From contig CP075528.1 of assembly GCA_025808875.1 (NCBI GenBank), positions 2,106,473-2,170,472 of the forward strand: DNA of 64,000 nucleotides, given 5' to 3'. Of this stretch, positions 1-8,354 are shown piece by piece (within the stretch, counting starts at the first letter, position 1; each line of letters opens with the position of its first letter). The DNA is from Enhydrobacter sp. (GTDB lineage: Bacteria > Pseudomonadota > Alphaproteobacteria > Reyranellales > Reyranellaceae). The translations under genes were made by a program, and so were the position numbers. The notes beneath the pieces are model-generated. The model was not told the DNA's origin. It was given only the letters and a program-made list of their open reading frames with translations, and did no database searches.

Positions 1-278
1 GGCTCGACCGCGAGGGCCATGCCGCTGCCTGGCGCGAGGTCTCGATGATCAAGGTCGCCGTGCCCGAGACGGCGCAGCGCATCGCCGACCGCGCGCTGCA
101 GATCTTCGGCGCCATGGGCGGCAGCGACGACGCGCCCATCCATCACGCCTTCGCCATGGCCCGCCTGTTGCGCATCGCCGACGGGCCGGACGAGGTCCAT
201 CTGCGCCAGGTCTTCCGCCAGGAACCGAAGGCGCGCTGGACGGTGGCGGATTCTCCCTATGTGACGCGCGGGGCCTGA
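1..278 (+). CDS. Acyl-CoA dehydrogenase family protein, C-terminal fragment
   Basis: The reading frame is already open at the window edge (first full codon at base 3), so only the last ~92 residues are visible. They contain the helical C-terminal signature of acyl-CoA dehydrogenases, including the segment ADRALQIFGAMGGSDD followed by RIADGPDEVH. The second motif is typical of the ACAD10/11-like subgroup, where it lies near the flavin and substrate site. Members oxidise acyl-CoA thioesters to enoyl-CoA using FAD. The substrate cannot be judged from this fragment. It converges on the SDR gene at 542-1291 across a repeat-rich gap. Confidence 0.85.
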   Translation, partial: LDREGHAAAWREVSMIKVAVPETAQRIADRALQIFGAMGGSDDAPIHHAFAMARLLRIADGPDEVHLRQVFRQEPKARWTVADSPYVTRGA

Positions 279-324
279 GGGCGCCGGGTCGGGCGCAGAA
301 AGAGGTTGCGGATCACCGCGGATG

Positions 325-346
325 TCGTACAATTACGATTGTACGA
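325..346. repeat. Perfect inverted repeat, 9-bp arms with 4-bp spacer
   Basis: The left arm TCGTACAAT (325-333) and right arm ATTGTACGA (338-346) are exact reverse complements around the spacer TACG. The size and symmetry resemble an operator for a dimeric regulator of TetR type. It lies between two convergent gene ends rather than in a promoter, and no T-tract follows, so neither operator nor terminator function is shown. Confidence 0.6.
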
Positions 347-426
347 TCCGGTTCTGCGGGATGCCGCCGATCTTCCCATCGACTTCCCTGTTTTGCTGCA
401 CGGTCTCCGGTGGGTTTTGGTTGTGA

Positions 427-515
427 ATTTTGGCGATTTTGGCGATTTTGGCGAACGATTTTGGTTCCGAGATCGGACCATTTGTACGGTTTCTGCAGTT
501 CCTGCAGTTTCTGCA
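427..515. repeat. Two blocks of triple tandem nonamers
   Basis: Positions 427-453 are three exact copies of ATTTTGGCG. Positions 489-515 are three copies of GTTTCTGCA with one mismatch. The blocks start 62 bp apart and flank the palindromic core CCGAGATCGG. The same organisation recurs at 39487-40054. See the finding on these arrays. Confidence 0.7.
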
Positions 516-541
516 ACGCCTTTCGGCCGACTGACCGAAAG

Positions 542-1291
542 TCAGGCGCCCAGCAGGCGAGCAGTCCAGCGTCCCGGCAGGGTCGCGCCCAGCCAGACGG
601 CGGCCTTGGTGCCGATCGGGAAGGCGATGCGTGCGTGGTTGCGCTCGAGGCCGCGGCGGATGATGGCGGAGGCGCGCTCGGCCGACATCAGGAACGGCAT
701 CGGGAAGGGGGCTTGCGCCGTCATGGGCGTGGCGACGAAACCGGGGCAGACGACACTGACGCCGATGCCGAACTTTTTCAGGGGATAGCGGATGCTCTCG
801 CCCCAGACCCGCACCGCCGCCTTGCTGGCGTTGTAGGACGCCGAGTAGGGCAGGCCGATGAAGCTCGCCAGCGACGAGACGATGGCGATCTGCCCGGCCT
901 TGCGGTCCATCATCTTGCGGACCAGCGGCTCGACGGTGTTGAGAACCCCGCCGATGTTGACGTCCATGGTCTTGCGCACGATGGCGAAGTCGTCGAGCGA
1001 GGAATTGTCCTTGTCGATCGAGATGCCGGCGTTGGCGACGGCCAAGTCGACGGGATGCGCGGCGTCGAAGCCCGCGAGCCAGGCGGCCATCGCCTCGCGG
1101 TCGGCGGCATCGATGACGCGGGCGTCGACCGTCGCTCCTCTGGCGCGGCAGGCATCGGCTACGGCGTGGAGGCGCACAGGGTCGCGTCCGGAGAGCGCAA
1201 GGGCGATGCCGGGCGCGGCATAGTCGCGGGCGAGCGCCTCGCCGATGCCGCTCGAAGCGCCGGTGACGACGATGTTGGTGAAGCGTTTCAT
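542..1291 (-). CDS. SDR family NAD(P)-dependent oxidoreductase
   Basis: This 249-residue protein is a classical short-chain dehydrogenase/reductase. The cofactor motif TGASSGIG lies at about residues 10-17, the NAG motif is present in VANAGIS, and the catalytic pair is in YNASK. Such enzymes oxidise alcohols or reduce carbonyls with NAD(P)H in the cytoplasm, and the substrate here is unknown. The start is the ATG at 1289-1291, because only from there does the protein begin directly with the Rossmann strand. The same frame stays open far upstream only as antisense to yicC. The gene is divergent from yicC and convergent with the acyl-CoA dehydrogenase gene. Confidence 0.9.
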   Translation of the reverse strand: MKRFTNIVVTGASSGIGEALARDYAAPGIALALSGRDPVRLHAVADACRARGATVDARVIDAADREAMAAWLAGFDAAHPVDLAVANAGISIDKDNSSLDDFAIVRKTMDVNIGGVLNTVEPLVRKMMDRKAGQIAIVSSLASFIGLPYSASYNASKAAVRVWGESIRYPLKKFGIGVSVVCPGFVATPMTAQAPFPMPFLMSAERASAIIRRGLERNHARIAFPIGTKAAVWLGATLPGRWTARLLGA

Positions 1292-1397
1292 GGGTGGATA
1301 ACCTTCGGCGGTCGGCGCGTTGTGCCTGCGTGGCTCGTGCGATACTAGGGGGCCGCACCGTGCGGCGGCCAGCGGAACGAGTGTCGGAGCGAATGTC

Positions 1398-2294
1398 TTG
1401 ATTGCCAGCATGACGGGATACGCCAGGGCGCAGGGGGCGGATGAGCGGCGCCGCTGGGTGTGGGAGGCGCGCAGCGTCAATGGCCGCAATCTCGAGGTGC
1501 GCTGCAGGGTGCCGCAGGGCTTCGAGCGGCTGGAGAACGTCGCGCGCACCGCCGCCGGCGGCCGGCTCAGGCGCGGCAATGTCTCGCTCGGCCTCACCTT
1601 CACCACCGAACGCTCCGCCAAGCCGCTGCGTATCAACCGCGCGTTGCTCGCCGAACTCGGCGCGCTGGTCGAGGAGGTGCGCAGGACCACGGGCGCCGCG
1701 CCGCCGTCCGCCGACGGCCTGCTGCGGGTTCGCGGCGTCATCGAGGAGGAAGACGCGGGAGAGGAGAGCGAGGAGGCCCTGGCGGCGCTCGACAAGGCGC
1801 TGCTGACCACGCTCGACGAGGCGCTGAAGGCGTTGGCGTCGGCGCGGGCCGCCGAAGGCAAGGCGCTGGCGTCGGTGATCGGCGGCCACATCGAGGAGAT
1901 CGACGGGTTGTGCGGGCGTGCGGCCGATCGGGCGCAGTCGCAGCTCGGCACGGTGCGCGAGCGCTTCGACGGCCAGCTCCGGGAACTGCTCGAGCGCGCG
2001 CCGCCGCTCTCGGAGGAGCGCTTTGCCCAGGAGGTGGCGCTGCAGGTCGGCAAGGCCGACGTGCGCGAGGAGCTCGACCGGCTGGCCGCCCACATCGCCC
2101 AGGCGCGTTCGCTGCTGAAGGATGCCCGGTCCGACAACCCGGTGGGGCGCAAGTTCGATTTCCTGTGCCAGGAGTTCAACCGCGAGGCCAATACGCTCTG
2201 TTCCAAGTCGGCCGACATCGAGCTGACGCGCATCGGCATCGATCTGAAGGGCGCCGTCGAACGCCTGCGGGAGCAAGTGCAGAATGTCGAATGA
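1398..2294 (+). CDS. yicC: YicC family endoribonuclease
   Basis: The product belongs to the YicC/YloC family, cytoplasmic proteins linked to RNA turnover (E. coli YicC is described as an endoribonuclease). I chose the TTG start at 1398 because it gives the family-typical opening MIASMTGYAR and is preceded by GGAG with 8-bp spacing; an in-frame ATG at 1320 would add 26 residues without family resemblance. The C-terminal part has the expected conserved stretch with VGRKFDFLCQEFNREANT. Length is about 298 residues, close to the usual 290. Its last 11 bases overlap gmk, so the two are translationally coupled, an arrangement common in proteobacteria. Confidence 0.93.
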   Translation: MIASMTGYARAQGADERRRWVWEARSVNGRNLEVRCRVPQGFERLENVARTAAGGRLRRGNVSLGLTFTTERSAKPLRINRALLAELGALVEEVRRTTGAAPPSADGLLRVRGVIEEEDAGEESEEALAALDKALLTTLDEALKALASARAAEGKALASVIGGHIEEIDGLCGRAADRAQSQLGTVRERFDGQLRELLERAPPLSEERFAQEVALQVGKADVREELDRLAAHIAQARSLLKDARSDNPVGRKFDFLCQEFNREANTLCSKSADIELTRIGIDLKGAVERLREQVQNVE

Positions 2295-2931
2295 AGCGAT
2301 CCAGCGCCGCGGGCTGATGCTCGTTCTCTCCTCTCCCTCCGGCGCCGGCAAGACGACACTGTCGCGGCAGCTGCTCGACAACGACTCCCAGATCCAGCTC
2401 AGCGTGTCCTGCACCACCCGCCAGAAGCGGCCGGGCGAGCACGACGGCGTGGACTATCGCTTCATCGACACATCGAGCTTCAGCGGCATGATCGAGCGCG
2501 GTGAGTTCCTCGAGCACGCGCGGGTGTTCGGCCACTACTACGGCACGCCGAAGGAGCCCGTCGAGCGGGCCTTGAGCGCCGGCAAGGATGTGCTGTTCGA
2601 CATCGACTGGCAGGGCACCCAGCAGCTCAAAGACCCGGCAAAGAAGGTCAAGGGCGACCTGGTGACGGTGTTCATCCTGCCGCCGTCGACGCGCGACCTG
2701 GAGAAGCGCCTGCTGACGCGCGCGCAGGATTCGAAGGAGATCGTCGCGCAGCGCATGGGCAAGGCCGCCGACGAAATGAGTCACTACGCGGAGTATGATT
2801 ACGTCATCGTCAACCGCGACATCGGCACGAGTCTGAGCAACCTCAAGGCGATCCTCACCGCCGAGCGCCTGAAGCTCGAGCGTCAGGTCGGGCTGTCGGG
2901 GTTCGTCAAGGCGCTGCGCGAGGGCCGCTGA
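2284..2931 (+). CDS. gmk: Guanylate kinase
   Basis: This 215-residue enzyme phosphorylates GMP to GDP with ATP. The P-loop SPSGAGKTT lies at about residues 17-25. GMP-binding segments follow: SCTTRQKRPGEHDGVDY, then EFLEHARVFGHYYGTP. The length fits the family. It overlaps the end of yicC by 11 bp, and its 3' end overlaps the convergent rsmA by 26 bp, so the two transcripts are complementary there. The gene belongs to the housekeeping side of the window and has ordinary composition. Confidence 0.97.
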   Translation: MSNEAIQRRGLMLVLSSPSGAGKTTLSRQLLDNDSQIQLSVSCTTRQKRPGEHDGVDYRFIDTSSFSGMIERGEFLEHARVFGHYYGTPKEPVERALSAGKDVLFDIDWQGTQQLKDPAKKVKGDLVTVFILPPSTRDLEKRLLTRAQDSKEIVAQRMGKAADEMSHYAEYDYVIVNRDIGTSLSNLKAILTAERLKLERQVGLSGFVKALREGR

Positions 2932-3733
2932 GCGCGTCGGCGAGGGCGACGAAAGTGGCGACCTCGAGCTCCTCGGCGCGCGCCGTGCCGGCGACGCCGA
3001 GCCGCGCCAGCACCGCTTCGGCATCGTCGAACAGGCCGGCGAGCGAACGGCGCAGCATCTTGCGGCGCTGGCCGAAGGCTGCCGCCGTGACGCGCTCGAG
3101 CGGCGCGAGGTCGGCGAGGCGCTCCGCCGCCGGCCGCGGAGTCAATCGAACCACGCTCGACGTGACCTGGGGCGGGGGCACGAAGGCCGACGGCGCAATG
3201 TCGAACAGGCGGCGCACCTCGCAGACATGCTGAGCAAGCACGGACAGGCGGCCATAGTCCTTGCTGCGCGGGCGCGCGGCAAGGCGGTCGACCACCTCCT
3301 TCTGGAACATCAGCACCATGTCGGCGACGGCGTCGGCACGGTGCAGCCAGCGCACCAGCAACGCGGTCGAGACGTTGTAGGGCAGGTTGGCGACGATGCG
3401 GCGCGGGGCGGGACCGAGGTCCGCGACGTCGAGCTCGAGGGCGTCCGCCTCGACCACCGCGAGGCGCCCGTCGGCGGCTTGTTTGAGTTCGCTCAGAGCG
3501 GCGATGGCGCGCGGATCGACCTCGATCGCGACGACCCGCGCCGCGCCCTCCATCAGCAGCGCGCGGGTCAGCCCGCCGGGACCCGGCCCGACCTCGACGA
3601 TGGTGCCTCGGTCGAGCGGCTGGGCGGCCCGGGCGATGCGTCGCGTCAAGTTGAGGTCGAGCAGGAAGTGCTGGCCGAGCCTCTTGCGCGCGTCGAGGCC
3701 GTGGGCGGCGATGGTGTCGCGCAGCGGCGGCAA
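2906..3733 (-). CDS. rsmA: 16S rRNA (adenine1518/1519-N6) dimethyltransferase
   Basis: RsmA/KsgA dimethylates two adenosines in the 3' helix of 16S rRNA during 30S assembly. The 275-residue product starts with the family hallmark KRLGQHFLLD, followed by the SAM-binding motif VEVGPGPGGLTRALL, an acidic motif in VVEADALEL, and the catalytic NLPYNVST. It is the last gene of the surA-pdxA-rsmA transcription unit, starting 17 bp after the pdxA stop. Its stop lies inside the convergent gmk. Confidence 0.97.
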   Translation of the reverse strand: MPPLRDTIAAHGLDARKRLGQHFLLDLNLTRRIARAAQPLDRGTIVEVGPGPGGLTRALLMEGAARVVAIEVDPRAIAALSELKQAADGRLAVVEADALELDVADLGPAPRRIVANLPYNVSTALLVRWLHRADAVADMVLMFQKEVVDRLAARPRSKDYGRLSVLAQHVCEVRRLFDIAPSAFVPPPQVTSSVVRLTPRPAAERLADLAPLERVTAAAFGQRRKMLRRSLAGLFDDAEAVLARLGVAGTARAEELEVATFVALADALSGPRAAP

Positions 3734-3750
3734 GTCGTCGACGTTCAGCG

Positions 3751-4749
3751 TCAGTCCCCGCGTCGGCGTGCCATGTCGTCGGCCATGTCGATGGCGGCGA
3801 TCAGGCTCGCCGGATCGGCCGTGCCGGTACCGGCGATGTCGAGCGCCGTGCCATGGTCGGGCGAGGTGCGCACGAAGGGCAGGCCGACCGTGACGTTGAC
3901 GCCGCCCGTGAAGTCGATGGTCTTGATCGGGATCAGCGCCTGGTCGTGATACATGCAGAGCGCGGCGTCGTAGCGTTTCCGCGCGGCGGGATGGAACAGC
4001 GTGTCGGCCGGTGCCGGCCCCTCGACCGCGATGCCTTCCCGGCGCAGCGCCTCGATGGCCGGTCGGATGATGCGCGTCTCCTCGTCACCCATCGTGCCCT
4101 GCTCGCCGGCATGCGGATTGAGGGCGGCCACGGCGAGGCGGGGGGCCGCAATGCCGAACAGGGCCGTCAGGCCGGCTGCCGCGACGCGACCCGCCGCGAC
4201 GATGGCCTCGGTCGTCAATGCGTGCACCGCCTCGGCCAGCGAGAGGTGGATGGTGACCGGCACGACCCGCAGTTCGGGGCAGGCGAGCATCATCGCCACG
4301 GGCTTGCCACCCGCCAACTCGGCCAGGAACTCGGTATGGCCGGGATGGCGGAAGCCCGCCTCCTGCAGCGTCTTCTTCTGGATTGGATTGGTCACCATGC
4401 CGGCGATCTCGCGGGCCTGGGAGAGCCGCACGGCCATTTCGATGGCCTCGAGAGTGGCAGGGGCGTTCGCCGGATCGGGCCGGCCGGGCCGGCAGGCGGC
4501 CCGGAGCCGTACCGGCAGGACCGGCAGCGCGCCGGCGAAGACGCCGGAAGCCTCGGCGGCTCGCGCGATCGTGCGGACCGGGACCGTAAGCCCGAGCCGG
4601 GCCGCCAGGGCGGACAGCCGCTCGGGGTCGTCGAGGGCCAGGAAGGGGCGACCGCCGCCACGGCGGGCCTGCCAGGCCCGCAGGGTCAGTTCGCCACCCA
4701 CACCGGCCGGCTCGCCCATGGTGACGGCGAGCGGCAGAGGGGCGGTCAT
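3751..4749 (-). CDS. pdxA: 4-hydroxythreonine-4-phosphate dehydrogenase
   Basis: PdxA oxidises 4-phosphohydroxy-L-threonine in pyridoxal 5'-phosphate synthesis (DXP-dependent route). The 332-residue protein opens with VTMGEPAGVGGE. It carries the three histidine metal ligands expected for the family, in TIHLSLAEAV, NPHAGE and YHDQALIPIK. The ATG overlaps the surA stop by 4 bp (ATGA type), so the genes are coupled. The surA-pdxA-rsmA order is standard in proteobacteria. The PLP made here would serve PLP-fold enzymes such as the 14922-16262 product. Confidence 0.96.
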   Translation of the reverse strand: MTAPLPLAVTMGEPAGVGGELTLRAWQARRGGGRPFLALDDPERLSALAARLGLTVPVRTIARAAEASGVFAGALPVLPVRLRAACRPGRPDPANAPATLEAIEMAVRLSQAREIAGMVTNPIQKKTLQEAGFRHPGHTEFLAELAGGKPVAMMLACPELRVVPVTIHLSLAEAVHALTTEAIVAAGRVAAAGLTALFGIAAPRLAVAALNPHAGEQGTMGDEETRIIRPAIEALRREGIAVEGPAPADTLFHPAARKRYDAALCMYHDQALIPIKTIDFTGGVNVTVGLPFVRTSPDHGTALDIAGTGTADPASLIAAIDMADDMARRRGD

Positions 4750-6008
4750 TGCCGGATATCGACCGTGGCGAGCCGCCGCAGGTCGCGCATGTAGCGGCGG
4801 GCTGCCGCCTCGAGCTTCTGGATCAGGATCTGTTGGGAAATGGCGTCACGGGTCGGCAGGCCGTCGGTACCCTCCTTGCTGCACAGGGCCACCACCTGGA
4901 GCCCCTCGGCAACCCGGAAGGGGCCGGCCGTACCGCCGGGGGCGAGACGCGGGATCTGCTCGAACATCTGCGGATTGCTGCGCAGGTCGCCGACCCGGAT
5001 GCCATTGAGGTCGCCCGTGGTGGCGCCCTTCAATTCGCGGGCCCGCTGGTGAAGGTCACCGCACTGGCGCACGCCGGTCAGGGCCTTCTGCGCCTCGGCC
5101 ATGGCCTCGCTGGCCTCCCGTTCGCTGGCATTGATCGGCAGGGCGAGCGTCATCTGAACGAGGTTGAGCCTGACATCGTCGGGACGCGCCGTGGCGAACG
5201 GCCGGCGGTCGATGACGTAAAGGATGTGCCAGCCCGAGGGCGAGCGCACCGGATCGGATGGCTGGCGCAGCGGCAGTTTCTCGATCGCCGCGTCGAGTGT
5301 CGGGTCGAGAGATCCCGGCAATATCCAGCCGAGGTCGCCGCCGGCTTGAGCCGTGGCACCCTGCGAGAACTGCTGGGCGACAGCGGCAAATGGCGCGCCG
5401 CGGCGCAGTTGCTCCATGATGCGGTCGGCCGCCCGCCGCGCCTCGTCGGCCTGATCGACCCGGTCGATCGGCACGAAAATCTCAGCGACGCGCGATTCCG
5501 TCTTGCCGACATTGCCGCGGATGCGGGCAAGAGCATCGTCGATCTCGCCCTCGGATACGTCGACCTGCGGGCGCACCCGCCGGCGGACGATCTTGGACCA
5601 GGCGATCGAAGCCTCGATCTGGTGGAGGGCGATGTCGTAGGGCACGCCGATGCTCTGGACGTATTGACGGAACTGGCCGGGTGCCATGCCGGCGTTGCGC
5701 TCGATGTCGCCGACGCGCTGGTTGATCTCGGCCTCGGTGGCGCGCAGGCCGAGCCGCCTGGCGTCCTGGATCTGCAGGCGTTCGTCGATCATCTGGCGCA
5801 GAATCTGCGGGCGCAGGCGCTGACGAAGATCGGGTGAATCCTGGAGGCCGGCGGTCCGGATGGCGAACAGGATACGCTGGTCGAGTTCGAAATCCGTGAC
5901 CGCGTCGTCGTTCACGCGCGCGACAACGCGCAGACTCTGGGACGCGGCCAGACCGGGTCCGAGGGCGAGGATGACTACGAGGATGGCGCGGAGCAACAGC
6001 GCTGACAT
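4746..6008 (-). CDS. surA: SurA-like periplasmic peptidyl-prolyl isomerase/chaperone
   Basis: SurA is a periplasmic chaperone that escorts outer-membrane proteins to the BAM complex. The 420-residue product has a signal peptide over residues 1-23 ending near LAASQ. A SurA N-terminal helical domain follows with VNDDAVTDFELDQR. A parvulin (PPIC) domain lies at about residues 175-275, with the segment AGGDLGWILPGSLDPTL, and a C-terminal region follows. There is only one clear PPIC domain, against two in E. coli SurA, which is common in alphaproteobacteria. It is the first gene of surA-pdxA-rsmA. The usual upstream neighbour lptD is absent; glycan genes begin instead. Confidence 0.93.
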   Translation of the reverse strand: MSALLLRAILVVILALGPGLAASQSLRVVARVNDDAVTDFELDQRILFAIRTAGLQDSPDLRQRLRPQILRQMIDERLQIQDARRLGLRATEAEINQRVGDIERNAGMAPGQFRQYVQSIGVPYDIALHQIEASIAWSKIVRRRVRPQVDVSEGEIDDALARIRGNVGKTESRVAEIFVPIDRVDQADEARRAADRIMEQLRRGAPFAAVAQQFSQGATAQAGGDLGWILPGSLDPTLDAAIEKLPLRQPSDPVRSPSGWHILYVIDRRPFATARPDDVRLNLVQMTLALPINASEREASEAMAEAQKALTGVRQCGDLHQRARELKGATTGDLNGIRVGDLRSNPQMFEQIPRLAPGGTAGPFRVAEGLQVVALCSKEGTDGLPTRDAISQQILIQKLEAAARRYMRDLRRLATVDIRQ

Positions 6009-6153
6009 TGAACCGATGCGATGCCGGAGGGACCTCCATTATATTCGGAGGCCGCGATGCCGCAACGGAACTGCAAGCCGGCCGTGGTATCCTTGACGGT
6101 ATGGGGCGAGTGGTTTAGCCCGATTGCCGAACGAGAATGCCGCCACGCCTGCC

Positions 6154-7206
6154 ATGGATACAGCCCGCCGACCGATTGTCAGACTAAGCGCGTGGGACAT
6201 GATTGCGTCAGGCGTAGGCTATCATCTGGACAACATGGGGCGCTGGCTGATCGAGCATCTGCCGGCGGTCGGCGCCGCTTATGCGGCGCTTCTCGCGCCG
6301 GGTATCCCCCGCATCGCGCAGCGCCCCGGGTGGCGTTTTGCCGAGGAATACTACGATCAGCGTCGCTGGCTGGCGTGCCGGCGCGGCGCCTTGTGGGAGG
6401 CCGCCTCGAAGAGCAGCATCGACGTGCCGCTGATCCTGCCCTGGCATGGTGGAACCATGGTCGACGTGACCCTGGGCAACGACAACAGCCTGTGCCTGTA
6501 TGTCTGCGGTTCGTTCGAGCCCAACGAATTCGCCTTCCTCGATCGTTTGCTGCAGCCCGGCATGGTGTTCGTCGACGTCGGCGCCAACGACGGATATTAC
6601 TCGTTGTTCGCCGCCCGCAAGGTCGGCCCGACCGGCCACGTGGTCGCCATCGAGCCGAGCGAGCGCGAGCGCCTGAACCTCGTGCGCAACCTCGAGCGCA
6701 ACGGCATCCGCAACATCACGGTCGTCGAGGCGGCGCTCGGCGCGACGCGCGGCATGGCCGATCTGCGGCTGGCCCACGGCGTGCATTCCGGCCACAACAC
6801 GCTCGGCAAGTTCGCGCACGACGACGTCGTCGCTGCCAGCCTCGAAAGGATCCGGGTCGAAACCCTCGATCAGATCGCGACCGACCTGAAGCTGACCCGG
6901 CTCGATTTCGTGAAGATCGACGTGGAGGGGGCCGAGGCGAGCGTGGTGGCGGGTGCGGGCGCGGTGATCAAGCGCATGCGCCCCGTCATGCTGATGGAAA
7001 TAAACGACGGTGCGCTGCGGGCGCAGGGCCATAGCGCCAAGGCACTGCTGTCCATGCTGCGCGAGCAGTTCGGCTACGAGATCCTCGTGTTTTCGCCATC
7101 CAGCGGGCTGCTGGTGGCCATGACCGACGACGAGCACCTGTCGTCGAACGTGGTCGCCTGCCCTACGGAGAAGCTCATTCAACTTCCCGGGGGACGGCTA
7201 GCGTGA
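6154..7206 (+). CDS. FkbM family methyltransferase
   Basis: The protein (350 residues from the ATG at 6154; a TTG at 6124 is an alternative) is a SAM-dependent methyltransferase of the FkbM type. Members mostly O-methylate sugars or other hydroxyls. Motif I is FVDVGANDGYYSLFA, followed by an acidic residue in VVAIEPSERE, and the late FkbM signature DFVKIDVEGAE lies near residue 270. It is the first gene of the island, 145 bp from the divergent surA. Its TGA overlaps the GTG start of the epimerase-like gene, so the two are probably translated together. Confidence 0.88.
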   Translation: MDTARRPIVRLSAWDMIASGVGYHLDNMGRWLIEHLPAVGAAYAALLAPGIPRIAQRPGWRFAEEYYDQRRWLACRRGALWEAASKSSIDVPLILPWHGGTMVDVTLGNDNSLCLYVCGSFEPNEFAFLDRLLQPGMVFVDVGANDGYYSLFAARKVGPTGHVVAIEPSERERLNLVRNLERNGIRNITVVEAALGATRGMADLRLAHGVHSGHNTLGKFAHDDVVAASLERIRVETLDQIATDLKLTRLDFVKIDVEGAEASVVAGAGAVIKRMRPVMLMEINDGALRAQGHSAKALLSMLREQFGYEILVFSPSSGLLVAMTDDEHLSSNVVACPTEKLIQLPGGRLA

Positions 7207-8354
7207 GGCCAGGAAGTGTGAAGGCGGCAGCGGATCGGCTGAGGTCGTGGGCGATAGATCACGCGCTTCCGCTTTGGGCCACACGTGGCTTCGACCGCGA
7301 GCACGGGCGCTTCGAGGAGCGTTTGACTCTGGATGGTCGGCCGGTCGTAGACGTCCCCATTCGCCTTCTTGTTCAGGCACGCCAGATTTATAGCTATGGA
7401 CTCGCCGCTCGCCGGGGCTGGTATCCAAAGGCGGCCGAACTCGTCGAGGTCGGCTTCGCCACCATGCGGCGGGAGTATCACCGCCCCGACGGTGCCGAAG
7501 GTTGGGTATGTGCGATTCATCGCGATGGCTCGATCGCCGACGCCAAGCGAGATTTGTATGCTCTCGCCTTCGTCTTGCTTGCAGTTGCATCATATGTACA
7601 GACGACGAATAGGAGGGAGGCACTCAGCATCGCCGATGAGACGCTCGACTTCATCGATGCGGCGATGACCGGACCCGTTGGCGGCTATCTGGATGCGCTT
7701 CCCGCAACCGACAATCTGCGACGCCAGAACCCGCACATGCATCTGTTCGAGGGTTTGCTGTCGCTATGGACGGCTTCGGGCGACGAACGCTACCTACGTC
7801 GCGCAAAGGAGCTCGTTGGACTGTTTCGGGATCATTTCTTCCAGCGCCCTCACGGTATACTCGCAGAGTATTTCGACGAACGCCTTGAGCCGGCTACGGG
7901 AGTCAAGGGTCGCATTTGTGAGCCCGGCCATCACTACGAATGGGTGTGGCTCTTGCGCTGGTTCGAGCGTGCGAGCGGCGAGGTCCTGCGTCCGTTTTGC
8001 GATGCGCTCTACTCGCACGCTGATCGCCACGGTTATGACGCCGCCGGCCTAGTTGTCGACGAACTGTTGGATGACGGCACAGTGCGCACCGCTTCGCATC
8101 GCGCCTGGCCAATGACGGAAGCCATCAAGGCCAATGTTGTCGAGGCTATGTCCGGCCGGCGGGGAGCGGCGGACAAAGCAACGGTATTGGCGGGGAAGCT
8201 GATGGACCAATTCCTGGCGCGCGGCTTCGTCGGGGGGTGGATGGACCGGGTCGATGCCGACGGGAAGCCCGCCACCGATTTCATGCCGGCGAGCACCCTA
8301 TATCACGTGCTTTGCGCAGTAGATGAATTCGACCGACTTTCTGCGACTGTGTAG
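7203..8354 (+). CDS. AGE family epimerase/isomerase
   Basis: The 383-residue product matches the N-acylglucosamine 2-epimerase (AGE) superfamily, an (alpha/alpha)6 barrel including GlcNAc 2-epimerases, mannose isomerases and cellobiose epimerases. Supporting segments are NPHMHLFEGLLSLW and the histidine-bearing EPGHHYEWVWLL, both at typical active-site positions. The GTG start at 7203 overlaps the FkbM stop (GTGA). It could supply a mannose- or ManNAc-type precursor for the glycan, but the exact substrate is unknown. The 3' end overlaps the convergent GT2 gene by 52 bp, an unusually long convergent overlap. Confidence 0.85.
   Translation: MRPGSVKAAADRLRSWAIDHALPLWATRGFDREHGRFEERLTLDGRPVVDVPIRLLVQARQIYSYGLAARRGWYPKAAELVEVGFATMRREYHRPDGAEGWVCAIHRDGSIADAKRDLYALAFVLLAVASYVQTTNRREALSIADETLDFIDAAMTGPVGGYLDALPATDNLRRQNPHMHLFEGLLSLWTASGDERYLRRAKELVGLFRDHFFQRPHGILAEYFDERLEPATGVKGRICEPGHHYEWVWLLRWFERASGEVLRPFCDALYSHADRHGYDAAGLVVDELLDDGTVRTASHRAWPMTEAIKANVVEAMSGRRGAADKATVLAGKLMDQFLARGFVGGWMDRVDADGKPATDFMPASTLYHVLCAVDEFDRLSATV

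Larger units (their letters stand above)
279..541. other. Convergent intergenic region with palindrome and nonamer repeats
   Basis: No credible gene lies in this gap between two convergent genes. It holds a perfect palindrome (325-346), two blocks of tandem nonamers (427-453 and 489-515), a palindromic core CCGAGATCGG between those blocks, and a short hairpin with TTTCGG at 521-526 and CCGAAA at 535-540 just beyond the SDR stop codon. The hairpin has no T-run, so a terminator role is only possible. Open frames through the region are short and encode only three-residue repeats, which look non-coding. Confidence 0.6.

Noticed and set aside
427..515. Short CRISPR-like array (27-bp blocks, ~35-bp gap)
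   Set aside because: Blocks are internally tandem 9-mers, differ between units, and gaps are related in sequence. No cas gene is present in the window.
333..2417. A very long minus-strand frame covering the SDR gene and all of yicC
   Set aside because: Only the part from 542 to 1291 resembles a protein. The rest is antisense to yicC and is arginine/alanine-rich as expected for a high-GC shadow frame.
6021..7034. Alternative plus-strand frame upstream of and across the first FkbM gene
   Set aside because: It is out of frame with the clear FkbM motifs and has shadow composition.
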